Of a DNA stretch of 64,000 nt, positions 9,470-18,561 are shown one piece after another. The notes under the pieces are model-generated. The model was not told the DNA's origin. It did no database searches and was given only the letters and a program-made list of their open reading frames with translations. This DNA comes from Pseudo-nitzschia pungens. Its lineage: Eukaryota > Bacillariophyta > Bacillariophyceae > Bacillariales > Bacillariaceae. The stretch is taken from positions 4,030,001-4,094,000 of the forward strand of contig CM074765.1 in NCBI GenBank assembly GCA_037355855.1, in the 5' to 3' direction. Each line of letters begins with the position of its first letter. The first letter of the stretch is position 1. Made by a program: the position numbers and the translations under genes.

Positions 9470-11439
9470 TTAGTTGCGGTTGTCGGCATACACCTTTGTT
9501 CGTCCCTGGTAGGACTTGTTGGTGGTGATTCCGTTGGTTCCGTCCTCCCAGCTGACGATCTCATTGCACCAGTTGCCGATCTTGTCGCAAAAGGCCTGCA
9601 TGGGCAGGATCGTGAAGGGTTCCTCCATCTGCGTGGCGAGTTCCTCGATTCCAAAGAGCAGGAGACCGAGCATGGCCATGGTGGGGAGCATCCCGATGTG
9701 GTTCCACATGTTTCCAAAGGGTTCCCACAGCGCAAAGGGCAACAGGAGCAGCCAGACCGTCAAGAAGCGGGCCGTGTGCCGGTTGTAGATGAGGGGAACG
9801 GGCGAGGTCAGCAATCGCTCGCTCGATCCGAGGTTGTCCTCGAAGATGGTCAGGGCGGCGTGCATCTCGTTCTTTCGCAGAAAGTGCATGGGGAGGTTCT
9901 CGATGGCGAGGCTCAGGTCGTAGAGGGCGCGGTTGGGGCGGTGGGCGGCCTTGATGATGGCCTGGGCCTGCGTCTTGGGCAATCGCTCGTAGAGCTCGGC
10001 CTTGAAGGCGTTCTCGTCCTCCGATTCGGGGCTGAGGTGGCGCTTCATCGATCGGACAAAGGCCCACGTGCAGAGGCTGAGGCGCTCCAGGTCGGCCCGG
10101 CGCTGCTCGTCGGAGATACCGGTCTGGTCGTAGTAGGCGTTGCCCATTCGGACGAGGTCACGGGTGTGGTTGATGTTCATTCCCCAGTTCTTTCGGGCCT
10201 CGTCCCATCGCTGGTAGGCCGTGTTGGATCGAAAGACTGGCGTTCGTTATTCGTTCGTTTGTTGTTATTGTTTTGTTGTTTTGGATGTTGTCGTCATTGT
10301 TGTTGTCAGAGTTGTTGTGGTTTCCAACAGGAGTGTTTCGAAACAAAATCAGAGGCAACGTGTGAGTGAGAGATGCAGGAAACACTCGAAATCGGTAGCC
10401 ACGACGGGATGAATGGATGCATGGATTGCAACAGCACAGCACAGGACAGCGCAATGCAATACAAAATGCAATGCAACGCAACAGAATACCTACCGAGCAA
10501 CAATCCGAGGGACGGACTCGACAGGGTGAACGGCGTGGCGGGAAGGGTCAGGGGCGGCAAAAAGGGACTCGACAAAATGGGTTCGTGGTAGGCTCCGGAA
10601 ACGTCCTGGTATCCGGTGATGACGCCGTTGTAGACCAGGACGAGCATGGTGACGGCGACCACCGCCCAGAGCTCGCGGGCCAGGTTTCGGTAGATCCCGG
10701 AGGTTCCGATGTTGGCAATGTTTCGGATGAATCGATCGGGGTCCCGGTGGCGCACCCAGTCCTCGTGGGAGTAGACGGTGCGGCGGAACTTTCGGGAGGC
10801 CTCTCCGTACGAAATGTCCTTGCCCTTTTCGATCTTGGGGGCCCGGAGGCCGACGGGAAGGGTCACGGAAAGCGTGGCGGAGTTCGTCGAGAGGGTGGGA
10901 GAGGATTCGTAGGCGATCGGTGCGGGCCGGGAGGAAATCTGGGGGGGAGGAGGAGGCGGAAGGGTCTGGGCGACCGGCGGCGGCGGCGGAGTGGTTTCCA
11001 TCGCGGCAACGAGCTCGGGTTCCGGAACGGGTTCCGGAACGAATTCCGGTTCCGGCTCGGGTTCCGGCTCAGGTGCCTCGAACGAACCGGTCGCCTCGTA
11101 GTAGACCTCCTCCTGTTGCTCCTCCACCGGAGCGATGGGGGCGCTGGCTAGGTTGTCCAGGTAGGATCCGTAGGCGGCGGCGGGAGCCTCCGGCGGCTCT
11201 TCCTCCTCGACGACCGGGGAAATGGGTTCCACCTGCTGCGGACCCGGGGGTCCGCGGTTGTAGAATTTGGCGTATTGATCGTCGTAGGCATCGTACAATC
11301 GGGTTGTTTTCGAGGATCGGGAGCGGACTCCGGCGCCCGCCAGGGGGGTCGAGACGGAGTTGAACGCGGAGCAACTCGGCGCCGAGGCCGCGAGAAACGA
11401 AACCGCGAGGGCTAGTAGTTGCGGCGACCTTCCTGTCAT
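9470..11439 (-). CDS. Bestrophin/VCCN1-like plastid anion channel
   Basis: Two exons, 11439-10494 and 10236-9470, joined by a 257-nt intron (GTAGGT...CCAG); the splice gives LGLLLVFRSNTAYQRWDEAR, the hallmark of bestrophin-family channels, and a 570-residue product. ATG 11439 starts a signal peptide ending in SCSAF-NS, matching the diatom plastid signal. Residues ~30-200 are Pro/Glu-rich. The conserved core starts near KFRRTVYSHEDW and holds RHRDPDRFIRN, a first membrane helix (LWAVVAVTMLVLVYNGV), LPATPFTLSSPSLGLLL, and late helices near LLLLPFALWEPFG and MLPTMAMLGLLLFGIEELA. By family, these channels pass chloride or bicarbonate; thylakoid members tune proton motive force or feed inorganic carbon to the lumen. 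Substrate cannot be read from sequence. Confidence 0.9.
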
Positions 11440-12493
11440 GGTGGGTGCGTCGGATGAGAGTCGGTCAACTACTGTACTGTACTGCACAAGGAACGAGTAC
11501 GGAGTAGTTTTTGTTTGTGGTATGTTTCGGGTGCACACCTGCTTCAGGACAGATATGGATTGCCTGGTCTACCGCTGCGAATTCCGCTTCAAAGCTTCTT
11601 CCTTTGGCATCAGCAAGGGGGAGACAAACGTTATTGGAGGATCTTACGGTTCGTACACCTTGATGGCCTCATAGTGTCTCGTTCGAAAGCTTGTTGTTTC
11701 GAATTACACGTACGAGTACGGGACATTACTACAAGTACAGGTAACCTTACTAGGTAAACTCTGTGGCACTTCACAAACGCTCTCTCGGAACGAGATCTTT
11801 CGACGAGTAAGGTTACCGCATTTGGAATCTTACGTCACAGGAATTTGAGATGGGAACTGGAGTGTCTCCTGACGTCACAGAACCCCCAATCTCATTTGAT
11901 TACAAACAAAGGAGTTTCCAATGGTTCTATGTAAGATTACATTTACCGATCTAAGGGGTGCTTGGAATTTTGTGAAATGATTACGTCACGAACGAGATTG
12001 AGTTTTTCGAATGATTCAATCAAAATAGTATTAATTTTTTCAGCTGTCATCCTTACGTCATCATCGTGACTAAATCCAAAATGGAGTCTTGTATTCGGAT
12101 CAAAAAAATCCGAACTCTCTGTTCCCTGTTCCACCAGATGTGAAAGACACACGAGAATCAATCATTTTTTAAAAAACAGACACGTGAAAGCAGAGAAGGT
12201 CTTACGATTTTAAAAGTTACTGCACTCGTTGATCGAACTGGTGTAAGTTAGCACGAATCAATCACGAATCAATCTTGTCATTCGATAGAAGATACAAGTA
12301 AGGTTCTTAGTACTAATTTACAGTAGAATAATATCGCAGATTGATTCCTTATGGGTGAAAAGACTCGGCGAAAAGCGAACAAATGAGTTAGTCAACAATC
12401 TTTCTGATCCACAACGGCATTACACTGACATACGATAGAGAACAACCAGAGACAAGACAAGCAAAGCAAGATCAAGATACTTGTATTATTCCA
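11440..12493. other. Bidirectional intergenic region
   Basis: Lies between the divergent bestrophin-like (-) and oxidoreductase (+) genes, so both promoters should be here. GTAACCTTACTAGG (about 11741) and GTAAGGTTACCG (about 11806) carry the recurrent AACCTTAC word, one on each strand. TTACGTCA-type words appear at about 11831, 11873 and 11984. No gene is seen. Confidence 0.4.
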
Positions 12494-12520
12494 TTGCGAG
12501 ACTCCACTCCGATAACAACC

Positions 12521-13870
12521 ATGAGCAACTCCAATTCCCATGACATCGACATCGACACCGACACCGACATTCGACCGGTATCGTTCGCCGTCGTCTCGAC
12601 CGCCGAGATTGCCAGAAACAAGGTGATTCCCGCTCTATTGTCGGTCCCCTCGACGGTGCTCGTGGCTGTTTCCTCTCGCAACAAGGACCGGGCCCAGGCC
12701 TTTGTCGACGAACACTGCGGCGGTGGTGAAAGTGACGAAGGTGATGATGATGATGCGAGGTGCAAGGGCATGACCCACGAGGAGATCTTGTCGGAGGATG
12801 CGGATCCTCTCGCTCCCGCCATCGACGCCGTCTACGTTCCGCTTCCCTCGAGGGTCCGAAACGAATTCCTCGTGAGGGCATTGGAACGCGGAAAACACGT
12901 CTACTCGGAAAAGCCGCACGGGGGAACCGTCAACGAATTCAAGGCAGTCCTCGATCTGGCCGCCTCGAAGAATCTCCAGTGGATGGACGGGACCATGTGG
13001 TACCACTCCCACCGCACCAAGGCCATGGAGCAGCGACTCTTTGGCAGCGGGGGGGAACCCTCATCGTCGTCACCGTCGTCATCCTCGCCGTCCCTCGGCA
13101 GGGTCCGCCGCGTAACGGCGAGCTTCACCTGGGGAGGCGGCGGTCTCGTCGACGAAGCGTGGAAGGAGGGCGGGAACGGACGGACGGATCCGTCCCGCGA
13201 GCCCATGGGGATGCTCGGCGACAGCGGCCACTATCCCGTCTCGGCCGTGGCCTGGGCCTTTGGGTGGAAACTCCCCGAAAGGGTCCGCGTTTTCCATTGC
13301 AAGCGCAACACGGTCGGCGCCATCATCGACCTCGACGCCGTCCTGTGGTTCGGGGACGGGGGCCGGGCCGTCATCGACACCAGCTGCGAGCTGCCCCACC
13401 GGTCCCAGTTCGAGGTCGTCTGCGACAACGGCGTCCTGAAGGTCGACGATCTGGTCGGCGGGCAGGGCCGGACCGGAAACTTTGGAGCCTACGAGGGACC
13501 CTTTGTCGGATCGTCCTCTTTTGTGGTGGGGGATCACCTGGGAAGGGACGCGACCGTCGGCGTCGAGCCCTGCGACCACGTGCGGTGCCTGGTCCGCGCA
13601 TTCGGAGACCGCGTTCGAACCATCCGCGACGACGGGGGCAAAGCGGATCCAGAATGGAGCAAGCGGTCCCTCTGCACGCACACCATTCTGAGCGCCATTT
13701 TCGAGTCCGCCATGCGGGGCGGGGTGGACGTGGAACTCGTCGCTGCTTCGTCGTCCCCGTCGAATGACAGCGACAGCGACAGCGACAGCGACAGCACACA
13801 CTACATCATCGAGGGGCAGCGCTTCGAGGACATCCCGACGAGGGATTGGAACAAGACAGAAGAGGCCTGA
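12521..13870 (+). CDS. Gfo/Idh/MocA-family oxidoreductase
   Basis: A single exon of 449 residues if started at ATG 12521 (ACCATGA context); an in-frame ATG at 12494 would add nine residues. The N-terminal Rossmann region (VSFAVVSTAEIARNKVIPALL) matches the nucleotide-binding start of this family, with Asp/Thr repeats before it and an acidic insert near residue 70. AIDAVYVPLPSRVRNEF and GKHVYSEKPHGG (the EKP lysine at about residue 131) are the classic second motif. The C-terminal half has GDSGHYPVSAVAWAFG, resembling the catalytic D...H-Y region of dihydrodiol dehydrogenase-like members. The family catalyses NAD(P)-dependent sugar or diol oxidation-reduction; the substrate is unknown. Ser- and Asp-rich inserts near residues 180 and 415 are typical of this genome. 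No targeting peptide is evident, so cytosol is inferred. Confidence 0.88.
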   Translation: MSNSNSHDIDIDTDTDIRPVSFAVVSTAEIARNKVIPALLSVPSTVLVAVSSRNKDRAQAFVDEHCGGGESDEGDDDDARCKGMTHEEILSEDADPLAPAIDAVYVPLPSRVRNEFLVRALERGKHVYSEKPHGGTVNEFKAVLDLAASKNLQWMDGTMWYHSHRTKAMEQRLFGSGGEPSSSSPSSSSPSLGRVRRVTASFTWGGGGLVDEAWKEGGNGRTDPSREPMGMLGDSGHYPVSAVAWAFGWKLPERVRVFHCKRNTVGAIIDLDAVLWFGDGGRAVIDTSCELPHRSQFEVVCDNGVLKVDDLVGGQGRTGNFGAYEGPFVGSSSFVVGDHLGRDATVGVEPCDHVRCLVRAFGDRVRTIRDDGGKADPEWSKRSLCTHTILSAIFESAMRGGVDVELVAASSSPSNDSDSDSDSDSTHYIIEGQRFEDIPTRDWNKTEEA

Positions 13871-14354
13871 GCAATCAATCAATCAATCCATCAATCCATT
13901 CATTCATTCATTCGTTTTCGACACGAATGTCATACGACTTTCGTTTCGCACAAACTGTATCCGGGATTTTGGTCGACCGCTACGTGCAGATGGAAGACAT
14001 GGTCGGTCTGGTAGGAAGAATAGAACATCCGTTCAAAAAGCCTTAGAAGTTTTATGAAAACATAAATAGAATACTATTACTCTATTACTACTATTACTTT
14101 CGTTCCCTACCAGTTCCCTACCATAACATGTACAAATCGTCGGCTTCTGCAGGACGGTAAATCCTCTTTCTGATGCGGACGCAGCGCGATCATTGCTTGT
14201 CGGATCGCTCCTTTCTCAATTCGAAACGGAACGAAATTTGTGATTCTGTGATTTTCGTTCTGCAAGAAGAGTATGTACTCGTGCAATCATTGGTGTGTCT
14301 TCCGTCGGGTTCCGTTCCGTGCCGCGCACCAGCAACACCGTCCCTTTGGGTGTT
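13871..14354. other. Intergenic region between convergent genes
   Basis: Begins with CAATCAATC/CATTCATT microsatellite tracts at 13872-13916. It contains the 3' ends of the oxidoreductase (+) and helicase (-). No further gene is seen. Confidence 0.4.
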
Positions 14355-17300
14355 TCAATTGGGAGGTTTCGCGGCAAAGAAATCGTCGGTGCGAGCGATC
14401 ACGTCCTCCAGGTCCCCCGAATTCCTCCTCCACGACGGGGTGCTCTCGGTCAGCCAGGAGGGCAAACCGTTGGCGATGCCTTCGTCGGCGGGATACCGGG
14501 CGTCCATCAGCACGATGGTCGCCCAATCCCTCGCGTGCCGGATGGCCCGGCCCACGCTCTGATTGACCGCCCGCAGGCACAGGCTCTTGTAATAGGCGCG
14601 GGCCGCGGGAGAGTGCTGCGGATCGACGGAGCCGGGGTTTTTGGTGCAGTTATTCTTGTAGTTGTAGTTGCAGTTGGAATTGTCGTTCGGAGCGCCGCTG
14701 CTTCCGCTGGACGAGCCCACGAGCCGGAGTTTTTCCCGCAGGAGGGGATCGGATCGATCGGCAAAGGGGAGACCGACGACGACGACGCACCGGCAGAGAT
14801 CGTCGGCAAAATTGATGCCCTCCGAGAGCTTTCCGCCGACCACCGACAGCAGGAGGGCTCCCCTCTTTGACGCGGAGGGGGAGGATGATGATTGGTTTGT
14901 GGCCGCTCGGGAATACAAGGCGAGCGTGGCTTCCACCTGGGAGGCATCGCGGGGTTCCCGAACCACCGTTTTGGCGGCTTCGAGCTGTTTCCAGATGCTT
15001 TTGCTGCTGTGGTTGTCGTTGTCGTCGCTGCTTCTGCTTCTGCTTCTGCTGCTGCCGCGCACTGCGTTCGGGGGATCCCGCTTCCAGGCCTCCACGAGCA
15101 TCGCCTCGTACTTGTACGAGGGCAGGAACACCACCAGCCCGGTGGGAACGCTCTCGCAGAGACGGACCAGCGCGGATCCGATGGCCGCCGTGACCGCGGG
15201 AGTGGATCGGGTCTTGTGCCGGACGTCGATCGAAACGCCGTTTACCGTTGTCAGGGATTGCAGGAGGACGTGGGAGGGGTCCACCACGTGGCCGCAGGAA
15301 AAGGCCCAAAAGTCGTGGCTCCGGTACACTCGGTGCTGCGGCCGCGATGGAACTCGCGGCTGCGATTGCGACTGCGACTGCGACTGCGACTCCGATTGTG
15401 AACGAGAACCCACCGTGCTGCTGTTGCCGGTCGCCGCTCGGTTTCGCGTAGGGATTCTCGGTCGGCAACCGCATAGCAAACGGCTTCCGGGGAAACCGGT
15501 CGTCGTGGACAACCACCGCTCTCGTTGGTTCGGTGTTCCAGCGTTCCTGGGCCTCCGCCGCGTGTTCCGCAACGCTCCCGGGAACCAGCTCGCGCATCAT
15601 CACGTCCAGAGGCTGGAGGGTTCCCCCCACCAGCGCCACGGCCCGGGGGGCTCTCCACAGATCGTCCCCGGCGTGGACGGAAGGATTCAGGACGCAAAAT
15701 CGGAGCTCGGGCTCGGTGTCCCAGACCGCCGGCGTCTTCCCGTCTGCTGCTTCGTCGTCGTTCGCGGTCGCGCGCAACCTTTGGGCGCCCCGATCGATGA
15801 CCACCTTTCCGTCCCCGTCGCTGGCGTAGGTGAGTTTCTCCAGAAAGGTTTCGACGATGGACATGGGAGAAATGTGGGACGACGACGACGACGAACCGAT
15901 CGATTTGGGTTCGGCGGTCCTCTGGCCGCGCTTGCCGGAACGAGACGCGGATTCGGATTGCGATGCCGCCGCCCCCGCTCGCTGCGGTTGCGGTGGAGGC
16001 GGCAGGAATCCCAGGAGTTTTTGCGAGAGCTTGGATTCCTTCATGTAATTCAGGATCGGAAACAGGTTGATGGCATCGAGGGATTCCGAGACGAGAAATT
16101 CGCTGGACGAGAGCAGCGAGCGCCGCGATTGCCATTGCGATTGTTGTTGTTGTTGTTGCTGTGATTGTTGTTGCGATTGTTCTTGTTGCTGCTGCTGTTT
16201 CCGCGGATCCGCTTCCCGGGTCATGCTCCCGAGGAGTCCCCGCAGGAGCCGCTTGAGCTGCCCGAGCCACCGGAGGTTGGTCGCCGACAATCGGTCGACG
16301 TATTTCGAGAGGTAGGCCTCCAGCTGGGCCCTCGCGAGTTCCGCCTGCCCCAGCGTCACTACCGCCGACGACACGGAGGAGATCGTCCCCGGCAGGTTGT
16401 GGGCCTCGTCGACGACCACCAGCGTGTCGGAGTGGAGCTCGAGTCCCAGCGAAGCGCGGGTCTCGGGGGAGCAGAGGGCTCCGTAGGGGACCACCACCAG
16501 CTGGGCGTGCCCGACCGCCCTGCGCGCCGCGTAGTAGGCGCAGGTCTTGGTGGACGCCCCCAGGGCCGCCAGCTCCTCGACGTCGGTGGGAAACGCGAGT
16601 CCGTGGACCGCCAGCGTCGACACCGCCTCGTCGCTGGAATGGTGGGAGCAGGATCCGGTCTTCCGGCGATCGAGGCAGGCCTCGGTGAGTCTCGTTTCGT
16701 CGCCGCTTCGGTGCCGGTTCGCGCGCTCGGCGGCGGAACCGCCATCGCCGGGCGGTGCGAGTTCCCCGCAGAGTCCCTGTCCCCCTCCCGGCGAGGGCCA
16801 CGACCCGCAGCGTCCGGCCCCGGGCGGTGGTCTTGACCTCCGAGACAAACTGGGACAGCTGGGAGTGGGTCCGCGCAGGCGTAGACAATCTGCGGGGGCC
16901 GCCTCCGCTGCCGCTGCGTGTCGTTTGGCGGGTCGCGCGACGAATCCAGCAGCCACTCGGCCGTGCCCGGATCGGGGGGTTTCCGCTTGCGCTTGAAACC
17001 GTCGTTGTCGTTGTCGTCGTCGTGATCGATGCCGGTGTCGTCGTTTTCCCGTTCGTACGCCAGCCTCGGCGCCACGGTCCGCGGTCGCTTTCGGGAAGCC
17101 CGCCTGCGGTCCCGCAGTCGCTTGCGCTCGTCCATTCGGGACCTGGTCAGGGCTGTTCGCAGGCAGTTTTCCCGGCGGGCAAGGAGGCGCTGCCTGGATT
17201 GCTGCTTGGATTCCGGCGTGTTTGTCGTCGTCGTCGTCGTTGTTGTTGTTGTTGCTGTTGTTTGTGGAGGTCCCTGGCACTCGAGCCTCAGAGCGGCGAG

Positions 17301-17996
17301 TTTCTCGAGGAGCAGCTGCCGGCGGCGGCGTTGGTTCTCTCGAGCGTTGCGCTCGCGGTCGGCATCGCGCTCGTCTTTCGGGGGCTGCCAGGAATCCAGC
17401 CAGTCCAGACCGGTGGAAGACGTCTCGGTGGGAGCGGGAGCCGGATCCGCACCGCTCTCGTTGCGGTGGGAATCGTTGTTGTTATCGTTGTCCTCGTCGT
17501 TCTCGTTGTTGTCGTCGTTGTCCTCGTCCTCGTCGCGATAATACCAGTATTCCTCGTAATCCAGCCAAGCCAAGCTCGCGCAGGCCAGGGACAGGCTCTT
17601 TCCCGTCCCGGTCGGCGATTCCAATGCCAGAATGCGAGTGGTTTGCGTTTGCGTTTGCGTCGAACCATCAACACTTCCATTTCCATTTCCACTGCCATTT
17701 CCGTTGCTGTCGCGGACTCGGTTCCGACGGGGGATTCCCTGGAGCAACGTGTCCATCAGTGCTGCTTGCTGCGGATAGGGACCGGTCGGATACGGAAACG
17801 GGAGCGAACGGGAGGTTGGGTATTCGCGGTGGTTATTCTTCTGCGGAGGATTGGCATTTGAATTGGCATTTGAATTGGCATTGACATCGATATTCCTAGT
17901 AGTTGTCGCGTTGCGCGGAGAATGGTCCGGGACAACACGCAGAGTTGTGGCCACGGGCCGAGAATCCGTCGATTCGTGCTTCAACGACGACCCCAT
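14355..17996 (-). CDS. DDX11/CHL1-type Fe-S superfamily 2 DNA helicase (reading frame broken)
   Basis: Reading 3' to 5', all landmarks of an XPD-family helicase appear in order. Walker A ESPTGTGKSLSL lies at ~17600-17630, QIVYAC then RTHSQLSQF at ~16870, spaced Cys residues ending in KTCAYYAARRAVG (Fe-S cluster region) at 16520-16770, DEAH at 16399-16410, GALLLSVVGGKLSEGINF at ~14840 (motif V) and QSVGRAIRHARDWA near 14550 (motif VI). GGKLSEGINF and the C-terminus suit DDX11/CHL1, which acts in sister-chromatid cohesion and unwinding of DNA structures. However, the frame shifts by +1 three times: at ~16875 between YAC and RTHS, at the C5/C3 run ~16780-16789, and within the GCGACT repeat ~15360-15450. 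Each shift equals one surplus base. The start (17996, or 18050 upstream) is uncertain. Long Asn/Asp/Gln inserts are present. RTEL1 or FANCJ are less likely. Confidence 0.8.
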
Positions 17997-18050
17997 TCTG
18001 TCGCTACTGTACCGTTGCGTCTCTGGGAATTGCATTGCATTGCATACCAT

Positions 18051-18561
18051 GCCATGCCATGGATTTCGTAAAGTGTCGTTGGTGCTGCTCCGAGATATTG
18101 GAGGCTGCGAAGCTCAGGTTCTGCCTACGATACTGCCTAAAAAAATACCGGTATATCGCACTTCGCGTAGCTGTCGATTTTTGGCGCGAATCGAGCGCGG
18201 AACAAACAAAACTTTCAGGAGCGTGTCTGTCTGTCTGTCTGTTCTCACTCATTCGGGGGAAGAAAAGCTTTCCTCACAACATTTTGCATCCTTCTGTTCG
18301 TTTCGTCGTTGGATCTGTTTTGTTTTGGATTTTCCCAACCCAAATGGGATTTGAGATATTCTTTCCGCTTTCTGCTTCGCGAATAACGAGTACGAAGTAC
18401 GAAATAAGTAGCAACTAACTTACCCAATCGCCGATGATTCACGGTCCCATCTTGCTCGTGCGGAACGGCGCCAGGAACAGGATCGTCCGACCATCATCCA
18501 ATTACTGTATTGCCACGATTGTTTCGATTTCGAATCATCCTCGCCGCAATCTTGACGACGA
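18051..18561. promoter_or_regulatory. Shared upstream region of divergent helicase and nuclease-like genes
   Basis: About 510 bp separate the two divergent start regions. It includes a (CTGT)n tract at about 18224-18242. No clear core promoter element is recognised; the regulatory role is inferred from gene orientation only. Confidence 0.35.

Noticed and set aside
14355..17996. Programmed +1 frameshifting in the helicase gene
   Set aside because: Three sites lack a shared slippery motif, and breaks in other genes fall at homopolymers; sequence error explains them more simply.
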